A DNA stretch of 64,000 bases from an uncultured Bacteroidales bacterium (GCA_900315335.1 OMYR01000022.1:30415-94414), one strand, 5' to 3'; counted from the first letter of the stretch, positions 9,893 through 18,711 are shown. Notes: generated by a model from the letters alone, not told the origin. Translations and numbers: made by a program.

Positions 9893-9964
9893 TAGCCCCA
9901 GGGGGAATCGAACCCTCATTTAAAGTTTAGGAAACTTCCGTTCTATCCGTTGAACTATGAGGCC
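9893..9964 (-). tRNA. tRNA-Arg (anticodon CCT)
   Basis: On the minus strand GGCCTCA and TGGGGCT form the acceptor stem (end pair G-U), with discriminator A. The anticodon stem GAAGT/ACTTT encloses loop TTCCTAA, giving anticodon CCT, which reads AGG. The T arm has GGTTCGATTCC. CCA is not encoded. The gene faces tRNA-Arg(ACG), so two arginine isoacceptors sit tail to tail. Confidence 0.93.
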
Positions 9965-9993
9965 ATGAAAATTACTTTGCTTAAAAATTTTCT

Positions 9994-10098
9994 GAATAGT
10001 GATATGCGTAAATTAATTAGTGTTACTGCAAAATTAGTTTGCCGCACTATTTTCGCCATTACTTATTTGGTGTTTTCAGTGCCCTTTTTCAGCAAAGT
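9994..10098. repeat. 21-bp tandem array B (five units)
   Basis: Units begin at 9994, 10015, 10036, 10057 and 10078. Key shared pieces are ATTAGTG, GCAAAATTAG and CACTATTTTCGC. The array lies between infB and tRNA-Arg(CCT), inside an 11-bp inverted repeat. Confidence 0.65.
10029..10059 (-). promoter_or_regulatory. Putative promoter of tRNA-Arg(CCT), inside array B
   Basis: The minus strand reads TAATTTTG at 10029-10036, a perfect -7 box about 65 bases upstream of the tRNA. The -33 position (10057-10059) is only a partial match (ATG). The box is made of array sequence. Confidence 0.4.
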
Positions 10099-10108
10099 AA
10101 TTCATATA

Positions 10109-13048
10109 TTATTTCAATGTACGTTTAACTTCAATTTCTTCGTAGCCTTCGATAATATCGCCGACTTTGATGTCGTTGAAGTTTTCGATATTCAAACCGC
10201 AGTCTTGTCCGCTTACGACTTCTTTTACTTCGTCTTTGAAACGTTTCAATGAAGCCAAGTTACCGCTATAAACAACGATACCGTCTCGGATTATGCGCAC
10301 CTTTGTGTTTTTATTGATTTTACCGTCCAAACACATACAACCTGCAATCGTTCCGACTTTTGAAATTTTGAAAGTCTCTTTGATTTCCAAATTGGCAACA
10401 ACTTTCTCTTTGATTTCAGGAGAAAGCATACCTTCAATAGCATCTTTCAATTCGTTGATTGCATCGTAAATGATAGAGTACAAACGAATGTCTATCTCTT
10501 CTTGTTCTGCCAATTTTCTTGCTGCAACAGAAGGACGAACTTGGAAACCTATGATGATTGCATTTGATGCAGTTGCCAACAAGACATCGCTTTCCGTGAT
10601 TTGTCCGACAGATTTGTGGATTACATTTACTTGAACCTCCGGCGTGGATAGTTTTAGTAATGAATCGGCAAGAGCTTCGACAGAACCATCAACATCGGCT
10701 TTGATAATCAAATCCAATTGTTTGAAATCGCCTATTGCAATTCGTCTTCCGATTTCGTCCAAAGTTATATGCTTTTGAGTTCTCAAACCTTGCTCACGTT
10801 GCAATTGCATACGTTTATTTGCCAAATCTTTTGCTTCTTTCTCATTAGGCACAACGTTGAATGTATCGCCTGCCTGTGGAGCACCATTCAAACCAAGCAA
10901 TAGTACAGGGGCAGAAGGACCGGCAGATTTCATTAATTGGTTTCTTTCATTGTACATCGCCTTAACTCTTCCGAAAGTAGAACCTGCAAGCACGAAATCA
11001 CCTTGATTTATTGTTCCGTCTTGAACAAGTATCTTGGCAACATAGCCACGTCCTTTGTCCAAAGAAGATTCAATAACCGTACCTTTGGCACGTTTATTAG
11101 GATTGCCTTTCAAATCCAACATCTCGGCTTCCAATAAGACTTTTTCAAGCAATAAATCTACATTAGTACCTTTCTTTGCAGAAATTTCTTGCGATTGTAT
11201 TTTGCCTCCCCAGTCTTCAACCAAAAGGTTCATATTAGCTAATTCGCCTTTGATTTTTTCAGGGTCTGCACCCGGGCGGTCTATTTTGTTTAACGCAAAT
11301 ATAATAGGAACGCCGGCTGCTTGTGCATGGTTTATTGCCTCAATGGTTTGCGGCATTATCTTATCGTCGCAGGCAATAACGATGATTGCGATATCTGTCA
11401 TCTTTGCACCACGAGCACGCATAGCGGTAAAGGCTTCGTGACCCGGAGTATCCAAGAATGTTATTTTCTTGCCCTCAGACAATGTAACTTCGTATGCACC
11501 GATATGTTGAGTTATACCACCGGCTTCGCCTGCGATAACATTGGTTTTACGTATGTAGTCCAAAAGGGAAGTCTTACCGTGATCCACGTGTCCCATAACA
11601 GTTACGATAGGAGAACGAGGTTGCAAATCTTCCTCTCTGTCCTCTTCTTCCTCTGTCTCTAACATATTTACGACTTCGGCAGAAACGAACTCTATCTTAA
11701 AACCAAACTCATCGGCAATAAGTTGCAAGGCTTCCGCATCCAAACGCTGGTTGATTGAAACGAACATTCCCAACTGCATACAAGAAGCAATAATCTTCGT
11801 TACAGGAACATTCATCATTGTTGCAAGTTCATTGGCAGTAACAAACTCCGTAACTTTCAAGATATTTTTCTGCTCCTGAGCCTCCATCAATTCCAATTGA
11901 TGATGCTCTGCAATCTCATGACGTTTTTCTCTTCTGTGTTTAGACGTTTTGCTCTTGCCAAGTGGCGATAGTCTTGCGAGAGTTTCTTTAATTTGCTTCT
12001 CTATTTCGGTGCTATCAACCTCAATATGCTTTCTTTTATTCTTCTTAGAGGAGGAAGCATTGTTTTTCTTTTTGAATTTATTCTTATCGTTGCTTTTGTC
12101 TTTATCAGCAGACGAAATGTTTTTGCCGTCTTTATTTACCGCAGTGCCGACAGCAGTTTTTATTCTCTTACGTTTCTTTTTATTTTCGCCCTCTTTGTTA
12201 TCTTTTGGAGCGTCTTTCTTTTTCTCTGGGTGCGAGAACTGAGACAAATCAACCTTTTCGCCCGTTAGTTTAGGTCCGGTTAATTTAACATACGTAGTCT
12301 GAATAAAATTATCTTTCTTTTCTTCTGTTTTTTCTGCGGCAGGAGTTTTTTGCTCTGTTGTATTCTCAGGGCTAACAGCCTTTTGTTTATTTTCTTTTTT
12401 AGTATCAACCTTAGGTTGTTCAGTTTTCTTTTGAACTTTCTCAACCTTTTCTTCTTTTTTCTTATCTTGCTTTTTCTCTTTTTTCGCTACGTCTTTATTT
12501 TCTTTTTGCTCTGTTGGTTTTTCTTCGGTTTTCTCTTTCTTTTCCTTTTTATCCGGTTTTACCTTGCTATTGAAAGAAGACAAATCTATTCTGCCCAAAA
12601 TATTGATTTGTTGTTCCCCAACTTTGATGGACTTAGTTTCTTTTTCTTGAATTAAAGGCTTTTTTTCAGACTCTTTAACTCTTACAGGTTCGCTCTCTAT
12701 TGCGTTTTCTTTCTTTGCTTTGAAAGCAATAGTTGTGGATTTTACAACCACATCACTATTGTTTTGTTTTTCATAAGCGGCAGCTTCACTTGCAGATTGA
12801 GCGACAATATCCTTGGTCTCATTTTTCTTGTTGATAGAGATTTGAAGATTGTCTGCTATATCTTTTTTCTGTTTCTCGCTTTGAAATTCTGCCGATAAAA
12901 GTCCATAGGATTCCTCGTCCAATTTTGCATTTGGATTATTATCCACTTTCTTTCCTTTTTTTGTAAGGAATTCCACAATCGTAGCGATGCCGACATTGAA
13001 CTCTTTTGCGGCTTTTTGTAATCTTATAGACTTATTTCCTTCTGGCAT
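10109..13048 (-). CDS. infB: Translation initiation factor IF-2
   Basis: GTPase that brings initiator tRNA to the 30S subunit and promotes 50S joining. The 979-residue length is typical of Bacteroidetes IF-2. Residues about 8-32 form the first IF2_N helix module ([13 protein letters not shown]). A Lys/Glu/Gln-rich linker covers about 60-400. A second IF2_N module follows, then the G domain from about 480: GHVDHGKTS (G1), DTPGHE (G3) and NKID (G4), followed by the beta-barrel and fMet-tRNA-binding domains. The long lysine/glutamate linker generates many spurious reading frames on the opposite strand. It is the last gene of rimP-nusA-infB, 64 bases after nusA. Confidence 0.98.
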   Translation of the reverse strand: MPEGNKSIRLQKAAKEFNVGIATIVEFLTKKGKKVDNNPNAKLDEESYGLLSAEFQSEKQKKDIADNLQISINKKNETKDIVAQSASEAAAYEKQNNSDVVVKSTTIAFKAKKENAIESEPVRVKESEKKPLIQEKETKSIKVGEQQINILGRIDLSSFNSKVKPDKKEKKEKTEEKPTEQKENKDVAKKEKKQDKKKEEKVEKVQKKTEQPKVDTKKENKQKAVSPENTTEQKTPAAEKTEEKKDNFIQTTYVKLTGPKLTGEKVDLSQFSHPEKKKDAPKDNKEGENKKKRKRIKTAVGTAVNKDGKNISSADKDKSNDKNKFKKKNNASSSKKNKRKHIEVDSTEIEKQIKETLARLSPLGKSKTSKHRREKRHEIAEHHQLELMEAQEQKNILKVTEFVTANELATMMNVPVTKIIASCMQLGMFVSINQRLDAEALQLIADEFGFKIEFVSAEVVNMLETEEEEDREEDLQPRSPIVTVMGHVDHGKTSLLDYIRKTNVIAGEAGGITQHIGAYEVTLSEGKKITFLDTPGHEAFTAMRARGAKMTDIAIIVIACDDKIMPQTIEAINHAQAAGVPIIFALNKIDRPGADPEKIKGELANMNLLVEDWGGKIQSQEISAKKGTNVDLLLEKVLLEAEMLDLKGNPNKRAKGTVIESSLDKGRGYVAKILVQDGTINQGDFVLAGSTFGRVKAMYNERNQLMKSAGPSAPVLLLGLNGAPQAGDTFNVVPNEKEAKDLANKRMQLQREQGLRTQKHITLDEIGRRIAIGDFKQLDLIIKADVDGSVEALADSLLKLSTPEVQVNVIHKSVGQITESDVLLATASNAIIIGFQVRPSVAARKLAEQEEIDIRLYSIIYDAINELKDAIEGMLSPEIKEKVVANLEIKETFKISKVGTIAGCMCLDGKINKNTKVRIIRDGIVVYSGNLASLKRFKDEVKEVVSGQDCGLNIENFNDIKVGDIIEGYEEIEVKRTLK

Positions 13049-13112
13049 TATATTTATTTGTTTGGGTTAATACTCTATTAAAAACTTTCCTTGCGTTTTG
13101 TAGTTATCTCAA

Positions 13113-14396
13113 CTATTCTTCTTTTTGACTGTCTTTATCATCTTGCGGATACTCGTCATCAAACTCGGCTTTCAATACATCTACGATATGGTCTATTGTC
13201 TCTGTCTCCAAATCGGTACGCAATTCCAAATCTTCCTTACTTATAGACAATACGTCTTTTGCAGTATCGCAACCAATACCCTTTAATGTATCTATTATCC
13301 ATTGATCAATTTCGTCAGAGAAATCTTGCAAATCAACGTCATCTTCATATTTCATATCCGTATCACGATAAACATCGATATCATATCCCGTAAGTTTTCC
13401 TGCCAATTTAATATTGTAGCCGCCTTTGCCGATAGCCAAAGACACTTGGTCTGATTTCATAAACACATCGGCTCTCTTTGTCTCTTCATTGACATTGACC
13501 GAAATAACTTTTGCAGGAGCCAACGCACGCGAAATATACAAATCTGCATTGGGTGTATATGCGATAACGTCTATGTTTTCGTTTTTCAATTCTCTTACTA
13601 TAGAGTGGATTCTGCTGCCTTTCATTCCCACACACGCTCCGACAGGGTCTATTCTGTCGTCGTAACTCTCAACAGCCAATTTAGCTCTTTCTCCCGGCTG
13701 ACGTACAGCGTTCTTTATGGTTATAAGTCCGTCAAAGATTTCGGGAACTTCCTGCTCAAACAATCTTTCCAAAAAGATAGGAGATACTCTTGATATGATT
13801 ATGCTCGGTATTCCGTTACGCATCTCAACTTTCAAAACAACGGCTTTGACTGTATCGCCTTTATGGAAGAAATCACTTGGTATTTGTTCGGTCTTAGGCA
13901 TTGTAAGTTCTATACCGTCCTCATCTTTTGCCAATAACTCTTTTTTCCAAACTTGATAAACTTCCGCAACAACAATCTGACCTACCTTTTCCTTGTATTT
14001 GGTATAAACGCTTGCACGTTCATATTCCTGAATTTTGCCAATCAAATTTTGGCGGATTGCTAAAATATCTCTACGACCGAAATCTTGTATGTGAAGTTCT
14101 TCTGCGAACTCATCGCCGGCTTCAAAATCGGGTTCAACTTTTATTGCTTCCGATAAAGCGATTTGAGCATTCTCGTCCGTTAATTCATCATCATTGACAA
14201 TTGTTCTTGAACGCCATATTTCCAAATCTCCTTTGTCGGGATTGACTATTATATCACAATTTTTATCTGTTCCGAATTTCTTTGTCAAAAGACCTCTCAA
14301 AACGTCTTCCAATATACGCATCAAAGTCTCCGTGTCAATACCTTTGAGTTCTTTGAACTCTGAAAAAGAATCTACTAAACTAAGTTTCTCCATCAC
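13113..14396 (-). CDS. nusA: Transcription elongation/termination factor NusA
   Basis: Binds RNA polymerase and nascent RNA and modulates pausing, termination and antitermination. 427 residues. The N-terminal polymerase-binding domain comes first, then an S1 domain (about 130-200) and two KH domains (VGMKGSRIHSIVREL; then SLAIGKGGYNIKLAGKLTGYDIDV). The C-terminus is acidic. The protein opens MMEKLSLVDSFSEFKE, so the second Met could also be the start. It is the middle gene of the operon, 18 bases after rimP. Confidence 0.97.
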   Translation of the reverse strand: MMEKLSLVDSFSEFKELKGIDTETLMRILEDVLRGLLTKKFGTDKNCDIIVNPDKGDLEIWRSRTIVNDDELTDENAQIALSEAIKVEPDFEAGDEFAEELHIQDFGRRDILAIRQNLIGKIQEYERASVYTKYKEKVGQIVVAEVYQVWKKELLAKDEDGIELTMPKTEQIPSDFFHKGDTVKAVVLKVEMRNGIPSIIISRVSPIFLERLFEQEVPEIFDGLITIKNAVRQPGERAKLAVESYDDRIDPVGACVGMKGSRIHSIVRELKNENIDVIAYTPNADLYISRALAPAKVISVNVNEETKRADVFMKSDQVSLAIGKGGYNIKLAGKLTGYDIDVYRDTDMKYEDDVDLQDFSDEIDQWIIDTLKGIGCDTAKDVLSISKEDLELRTDLETETIDHIVDVLKAEFDDEYPQDDKDSQKEE

Positions 14397-14414
14397 TTAT
14401 TATGTTCTTTCTTG

Positions 14415-14858
14415 TTATTTATTCCCAAAACTGATTACAACTTTCGTTTTCTTAATATCACTGAAAGCTATTTCTGTGGAATGTTCTTGTTTCTTCTCTT
14501 TATATTTGATAACAATACTTTCATCATTCACTGCGTCCAAAACGCCAATGACTTTTTCTCCTTCGTTCAAGACAACTTCTACTTGTTGTGATAGGTTTTT
14601 CTTGTATTGTCTTGGTAATGTGAAGTATTCACCTAAGCCGAAAGAAGTTACAGTCAGTTCGTAATCTTCTTTGTCTCTGTCCAATTCCGTATTGATTTTT
14701 CTTGATATTTCAATGCAATCATCTACAATCACACCGTTATCGCCGTCGATTGTTACTGTAATTACATTGTTTTTGCTGACTTTTACGCCCACCAAGAACA
14801 AATCGGAGTCAATCAGACATTCATTTACAATACTTTCTACTACTTTCTTGTCAATCAT
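14415..14858 (-). CDS. rimP: Ribosome maturation factor RimP
   Basis: Needed for 30S subunit assembly; it binds ribosomal protein S12. I chose ATG at 14858 (147 residues, beginning MIDKKVVESIVNECL). The longer in-frame start at 14909 lies almost at the predicted transcription start, inside a leader hairpin, and adds residues unlike RimP. The N-terminal alpha/beta domain contains DDCIEISRKINTELD, and the C-terminal SH3-like barrel follows. It is the first gene of rimP-nusA-infB, with one promoter close upstream and a second candidate further up. Confidence 0.92.
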   Translation of the reverse strand: MIDKKVVESIVNECLIDSDLFLVGVKVSKNNVITVTIDGDNGVIVDDCIEISRKINTELDRDKEDYELTVTSFGLGEYFTLPRQYKKNLSQQVEVVLNEGEKVIGVLDAVNDESIVIKYKEKKQEHSTEIAFSDIKKTKVVISFGNK

Positions 14859-14878
14859 ATTAAAAAACGCTACAAAAT

Positions 14879-14906
14879 AAGGGGAACTTTTAACCGTTCC
14901 CCTCTC
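14879..14906 (-). promoter_or_regulatory. Leader hairpin of rimP-nusA-infB
   Basis: Between the proximal promoter and the rimP start, GGGGAAC and GTTCCCC pair over seven base pairs with an 8-base loop. It would form at the very 5' end of the short transcript, where it could protect the end or control translation. Confidence 0.55.
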
Positions 14907-14917
14907 CATTCCGTTTG

Positions 14918-14948
14918 CAAAAGTACTACAATTTTTTTATCTGACAAA
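14918..14948 (-). promoter_or_regulatory. Proximal promoter P1 of rimP-nusA-infB
   Basis: Minus strand: TTTG (14945-14948), a 19-base gap, TACTTTTG (14918-14925). Confidence 0.75.
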
Positions 14949-15070
14949 ACAATTTACTAAATTTTTTCATTTTTAGTCTGTTATTCTGTTTTTTCCGTCC
15001 CAAAAATTTGTCAGTTCAAAAACATTCATCATGTGTTGTGATACAGCAATGTTGGTTGTTTTTGCTTTTG

Positions 15071-15101
15071 CAAAGATACTAATTTTAGAGCAATTCACAA
15101 C
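15071..15101 (-). promoter_or_regulatory. Distal promoter P2 candidate of rimP-nusA-infB
   Basis: Minus strand: GTTG (15098-15101), a 19-base gap, TATCTTTG (15071-15078). A transcript from here would carry a leader of about 200 bases before rimP. Confidence 0.5.
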
Positions 15102-15209
15102 CCAGGCAGTAACGCAACTATAACGGAAGCAGCGTTTATTCACTTCTTTTATTTTTTAAGTTGAAAAGTGCGTTTTTTTAGTTTTTTTTATTCAAAAATT
15201 ATTCACTTT

Positions 15210-15241
15210 TTTGTAGATATAGGAAATATGTTGTAATTTTG
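15210..15241 (+). promoter_or_regulatory. Promoter of the candidate small RNA
   Basis: TTTG (15210-15213), a 20-base gap and TAATTTTG (15234-15241): an ideal Bacteroidota promoter pointing at a short GC-richer segment with no coding frame. Confidence 0.75.
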
Positions 15242-15246
15242 CAAAA

Positions 15247-15321
15247 CAATTTAGTCTGCGTTACGCTTCGGGCGGCCCGGACAACCTCAGACCTACTTGA
15301 TAAAGTAGGTCTGTTGATTTT
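15247..15321 (+). ncRNA. Candidate small RNA, about 75 nt
   Basis: A perfect promoter ends at 15241 and a strong intrinsic terminator spans 15288-15321, leaving a transcript of about 75 bases. The body (CGTTACGCTTCGGGCGGCCC) is far richer in G and C than its surroundings, and CGGGC/GCCCG can pair. There is no plausible coding frame. I compared it by eye with tRNA, SRP RNA and 6S RNA and it fits none. Function is unknown. Confidence 0.6.
15288..15321 (+). terminator. Terminator of the candidate small RNA
   Basis: CAGACCTACTT (15288-15298) and AAGTAGGTCTG (15303-15313) are a perfect 11-bp stem with a 4-base loop, followed by TTGATTTTTT. It could also stop leftward transcription from the toxin remnant. 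Confidence 0.9.
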
Positions 15322-15606
15322 TTAGAATGAATATATGCGTTTTTCGTCTATAAAATAATATTTGCCTTTAATACCTTTTTCTGAAATTATCTTTATATTT
15401 TGGATTATTTCATAGTTCTTATTTGTCGTAAATTCAAAGAGTACTAATTTACTACCTTGTTTTTTAATTGCTCTACTTGCCTGACTTATTATATTATTAG
15501 CACTTGACAAAGATTTGAAATCTGCCTTAACTCCGTCTGTCAATACATCACAGGAACTAACACCAGGTACTTCGTTCAAAAGTTGTTTTTGTCCCTCGCT
15601 TATCTT
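15322..15606 (-). pseudogene. Truncated polymorphic-toxin C-terminal domain (CdiA-CT-like nuclease)
   Basis: An in-frame TAA precedes the open segment, so only about 94 codons remain. The core (VLTDGVKADFKSLSSANNI, then ASRAIKKQGSKLVLFEF and GIKGKYYFIDEKRIYSF) resembles the C-terminal tRNase-type domains of CdiA and other polymorphic toxins. In that group a lone nuclease domain follows a large secreted carrier. Here the carrier and a recognisable immunity gene are missing. The only possible start is TTG at 15579. I read it as a remnant; a small orphan gene cannot be excluded. Array C lies immediately upstream. Confidence 0.6.
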
Positions 15607-15618
15607 TTATGGTGAAAT

Positions 15619-15702
15619 CGTCAAATTACTGTTAAACATTAGTGAAATAGTGTTAAACATCAGTAAATTTTTATCTCACATCAGTGAGACGATAAGCCGT
15701 AC
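15619..15702. repeat. 21-bp tandem array C (four units)
   Basis: Units start at 15619, 15640, 15661 and 15682. Three end in ACAT, and the variable part switches from GTTAAAC to TCTCAC between units. A following GTGAGA can pair with TCTCAC. Confidence 0.85.
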
Positions 15703-15750
15703 TATTTTAATAAGGTGAATTTCGGGAATTTACATATAAGTAAAGAAAAC

Positions 15751-15787
15751 AATAACGGCAGTATTCTTAACATATACTGCCGTTATT
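15751..15787 (-). terminator. Terminator of the usp-SPOR-M20 operon
   Basis: AATAACGGCAGTAT (15751-15764) pairs with ATACTGCCGTTATT (15774-15787), with a T-rich tract following in the minus direction, about 25 bases after the M20 stop codon. Confidence 0.85.
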
Positions 15788-15812
15788 TTGTGTTTAGAAA
15801 TATAGGTACGTC

Positions 15813-17183
15813 TTATTTCATTAATTCGGCGTATTCTTCGTAGAAATAAGAAATTGTTTCTATGCCGTTGAAAAATTGGCGTAGAGGATAATTCTCGTTC
15901 GGTGAATGTATCGCATCACTCGATAAGCCGAAGCCCATAAGTATTGACTTGGTTCCCAATATTCTTTCAAAACCTGCAACGATTGGAATACTTCCGCCGC
16001 TTCTTGTGGGTATTGGCTGTTTTCCGTATGTACGCATATATGCTTTTTCGGCTGCTTGGTATGCAGGCAAATCCAATGGAGAAACGTATGCATAACCTCC
16101 GTGCAATGGCGTAACCTCCACATTGATACAAGACGGAGCAATTTGTTTGATGTATTTGGCAACACGCTCGGTTATTACGTTGAAATCTTGGTCGGGAACC
16201 AAACGGAAAGATATTTTTGCATGAGCGGATGACGGTATAATAGTCTTTGCACCTTCTCCCGTGTAACCTCCCCAAATGCCGCAGACATCAAAAGAAGGAC
16301 GTATTCCCGTACGCTCTATTGTCGAAAATCCCTCTTCGCCAAACAAAGCAGGTGAGCCTGTTACTTCAAGATAATCTTTCTCACTGAACGGTGCTTTTGC
16401 CATTAAATCTCTCTCTTCTTGGGATAAGTTGATAACTTCTTTGTAAAAATCGGTAACGGTGCATTTGTTGGTAGCCTCGTCTTGAAGTTTGGAAATGATA
16501 CGACACAATATATTGATAGGGTTGGCAACAGCTCCTCCGTATATACCCGAATGTAAATCCGCCTTAGGTCCCGTAACTTTGACTTCAATATAGCCAAGAC
16601 CACGCAAGCCTGCCGTTATGGACGGAACATCCGCTCCAATCATAGAAGTGTCGGAAACAAGTATGACATCGGCTTTCAAAAGTTCTTTGTTCTTTTCACA
16701 AAAACCGTAAAGACTTGGAGAACCAATCTCTTCCTCGCCTTCAAGCATAAATTTGACGTTACATTTCAATTGATTTGTTTTGTTCAAATACTCAAAGGCT
16801 TTGGCTTGCATAAAGGATTGTCCTTTGTCGTCGTCTGCACCGCGAGCCCAGATAATGTCGTCTTTGATTACAGGTTCAAAAGGTTTTGTTTTCCATTCGT
16901 CGATAGGGTCGGTAGGCATAACGTCATAGTGGCCATACACCAAAACTGTGGGAAATTTTGCATCTATTATGCGCTCGGCATAAACGACAGGATTTCCTTC
17001 GGTTGGCATAACCTCGCATTTGTCTGCACCTGCTTGAAGAATCAATTCTTTCCAACGATTGGCACATTTAACCATATCTTCTTTGTGTTCGTTTTGAGAA
17101 GATATGGACGGAATACGGATTAATGAGAACAACTCGTCCAAAAATCTGTCTTTATTTTCTACTATATAACTTTTAATGTCCAT
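15813..17183 (-). CDS. M20 family dipeptidase / metallopeptidase
   Basis: Cytoplasmic zinc peptidase of the M20 (CPG2/PepV-like) family, expected to hydrolyse dipeptides or similar amides. 456 residues, a usual length. Metal-site motifs are in order: GHYDVMP (His85, Asp87), GADDDKGQ (Asp117-119), LEGEEEIGS (near 150) and a late HSPNE. The dimerisation (lid) domain lies between about 200 and 330. The exact substrate cannot be read from sequence. It is probably cotranscribed with the SPOR gene 56 bases upstream. Confidence 0.9.
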   Translation of the reverse strand: MDIKSYIVENKDRFLDELFSLIRIPSISSQNEHKEDMVKCANRWKELILQAGADKCEVMPTEGNPVVYAERIIDAKFPTVLVYGHYDVMPTDPIDEWKTKPFEPVIKDDIIWARGADDDKGQSFMQAKAFEYLNKTNQLKCNVKFMLEGEEEIGSPSLYGFCEKNKELLKADVILVSDTSMIGADVPSITAGLRGLGYIEVKVTGPKADLHSGIYGGAVANPINILCRIISKLQDEATNKCTVTDFYKEVINLSQEERDLMAKAPFSEKDYLEVTGSPALFGEEGFSTIERTGIRPSFDVCGIWGGYTGEGAKTIIPSSAHAKISFRLVPDQDFNVITERVAKYIKQIAPSCINVEVTPLHGGYAYVSPLDLPAYQAAEKAYMRTYGKQPIPTRSGGSIPIVAGFERILGTKSILMGFGLSSDAIHSPNENYPLRQFFNGIETISYFYEEYAELMK

Positions 17184-17239
17184 GATATTATTGTTTTTTA
17201 TTTATTGTCTGTAAAAATTTTGTTGATGTAAATATATGA

Positions 17240-17701
17240 TTAATCATCTTCCAATTCCTCTTCAAAATATTCGGGGACTGAAAGTTCGTCCTCGTTGATT
17301 GTCGGAGTGTTGATATAATCTTGAATAATAAGAGCGGTTTTTATCTGAGGTTTGATTTGCATAAGTGTTGCGTAGGCATCTAAACGCGAAGGATAGTCGC
17401 CAATCTTTACGATAAAATAAGGTTCGTCAAATATAACGTATGTTCTTTGGTCGGGGAATATCTCCATTAAATCGTTTTTCAAAGAAAACGCTTTTGTCTT
17501 TGCACCTTCTTCGGTAAATGTTGCAACTTTTATTCTGAAACCTTTGATTGTTTTTGCCATTCGGTTATACTGCACATGTTTTTCAAGTATGGTCTGCAAC
17601 CTGCCGTCGGCAATGACTTCCACTTGTGCGCAAACCGTTTTATTGGTGTTTAACGTTAGCAAAATAATCAGTGAGATTAATATTTTAATTACTCTATTCA
17701 T
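17240..17701 (-). CDS. Exported SPOR-domain protein
   Basis: 153 residues: an N-terminal signal peptide (IKILISLIILLTL) ending near VCAQ, then a short linker. A SPOR-like domain follows at about 54-125 (KGFRIKVATF to PYFIVKIGDYPSRLDAYATLMQIK), with an acidic tail. SPOR domains bind denuded glycan strands of peptidoglycan, often at division sites. It lies 18 bases downstream of usp and upstream of the M20 gene, so one transcript is likely. Confidence 0.8.
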   Translation of the reverse strand: MNRVIKILISLIILLTLNTNKTVCAQVEVIADGRLQTILEKHVQYNRMAKTIKGFRIKVATFTEEGAKTKAFSLKNDLMEIFPDQRTYVIFDEPYFIVKIGDYPSRLDAYATLMQIKPQIKTALIIQDYINTPTINEDELSVPEYFEEELEDD

Positions 17702-17719
17702 TCTATGGAAAACACTATC

Positions 17720-18544
17720 TTATCTGCTCGCACCATTGATGTCTTTCGGGGCAATAGTCAAAACAGGATAAGGGGATAGATTAATCATCTGTTGTGCATA
17801 CGGGCCAAGGAAAAATAGATTGCTTAATGTTTTTTCTTGCTCGGTCATAATTACAATTAAATCGGCATCAACTTCTTTTGCATAATCCAAAGTGGTAAGA
17901 GTTGAATTGTCGGAATCTCTAATCTCTATCGTGTGATTTAATCCTTTCTGAGTAAGAAGGGTGTCTATACTTGTGATATATTTTTCTACTTCCTCTCTTA
18001 TGGTTTTACCAGCGTAGGACTGCAATCCCAAAACTCTTATGCACGAATTAGGGAACATTCTTGCAAATTCCATTGTCCAAGGCACTTTTTGACGAGTGTC
18101 GGGCGTGGAATCGATAGGAAGAATAATGTTTTTCAAAGGTTTGCAGAAATTGAAATTCTCTCTTAACAGCAATACAGGTATTGGGCAATCGTTCAAAGTT
18201 TTGAAGGCGTTGGCACCTGCAAATCTTTCGTCGAAACCACTGTTACCGTTAGCGCCTATTACAAGCAAATAGGACTTTCGTTCTTTGACGATTTTGTTTA
18301 TTGTTGAATGGACTTTTTTACCTTCGGCAACTTTGTATTGAATTTCTTTGCCGTTAAGAGCTGATGCAAAAGATTTGCATAAGTCTTTCAATATTGCTTC
18401 TGCTTCCATAGGGTCTTTTTCAGCAGTCTTAACCCAAAGCATAAGAATAGATGAATTGGTACGATTTGCTATATCGACAGCAAGACGCAAAGCTGTTAAA
18501 GATGTGTTTGAGAAATCTATACCTACGATTATTTCCTTGTTCAT
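17720..18544 (-). CDS. Universal stress protein, tandem UspA domains
   Basis: 274 residues from ATG at 18544 (MNKEIIVGIDFSNTS). An upstream in-frame start at 18616 would add a hydrophobic stretch and lies upstream of the promoter. Two UspA folds occur in tandem: the first has VIGANGNSGFDERFAG as a nucleotide-binding-like loop, and the second ends LIVIMTEQEKTLSNLFFLGPYAQ. Universal stress proteins help cells survive starvation and stress; the biochemical role here is unknown. First gene of a probable usp-SPOR-M20 operon. Confidence 0.88.
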   Translation of the reverse strand: MNKEIIVGIDFSNTSLTALRLAVDIANRTNSSILMLWVKTAEKDPMEAEAILKDLCKSFASALNGKEIQYKVAEGKKVHSTINKIVKERKSYLLVIGANGNSGFDERFAGANAFKTLNDCPIPVLLLRENFNFCKPLKNIILPIDSTPDTRQKVPWTMEFARMFPNSCIRVLGLQSYAGKTIREEVEKYITSIDTLLTQKGLNHTIEIRDSDNSTLTTLDYAKEVDADLIVIMTEQEKTLSNLFFLGPYAQQMINLSPYPVLTIAPKDINGASR

Positions 18545-18580
18545 AAGACAAATTATTAAAGGTTTGTGAATTAATTTTTG

Positions 18581-18611
18581 CAAAAGTATGAAAAAAAGAG
18601 AAAACTGCAAA
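18581..18611 (-). promoter_or_regulatory. Promoter of the usp operon
   Basis: Minus strand: TTTG (18608-18611), a 19-base gap, TACTTTTG (18581-18588). It is divergent from the thrS promoter. Confidence 0.78.
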
Positions 18612-18682
18612 ATCATTTTTGAAAAAAATACGGTAAAAAATATTGAAAAAATAAAAAATTGAAAAAAAACTAAGAATATTTA

Positions 18683-18711
18683 TTGTTGTAATGAAAAAAA
18701 TTGTATTTTTG
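18683..18711 (+). promoter_or_regulatory. Promoter of the thrS operon
   Basis: TATTTTTG (18704-18711) is a good -7 box. TTG at 18683-18685 is 18 bases upstream, slightly short of the usual spacing. The leader to thrS is about 65 bases. Confidence 0.6.

Larger units (their letters stand above)
9971..10101. repeat. Perfect 11-bp inverted repeats around a 21-bp array
   Basis: ATTACTTTGCT (9971-9981) and AGCAAAGTAAT (10091-10101) are exact inverted copies bounding about 110 bases. That interval is largely occupied by a 21-bp tandem array. This resembles the termini of a small miniature element; no target-site duplication is evident. Confidence 0.55.

Noticed and set aside
9360..9964. Integrated element using the tRNA-Arg genes as attachment site
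   Set aside because: I found no integrase and no duplicated tRNA 3' end in the window.
11949..12655. Several plus-strand frames opposite infB rich in Phe and Leu
   Set aside because: They are complements of the Lys/Glu-rich IF-2 linker; the infB frame is intact and highly conserved in type.
14859..14909. Longer RimP N-terminus starting at 14909
   Set aside because: That ATG is only a few bases from the predicted transcription start and inside a hairpin; the added residues do not look like RimP.
15247..15321. SRP RNA, tRNA or 6S RNA
   Set aside because: There is no SRP tetraloop/GGAAG domain, no cloverleaf, and the transcript is too short for 6S RNA.
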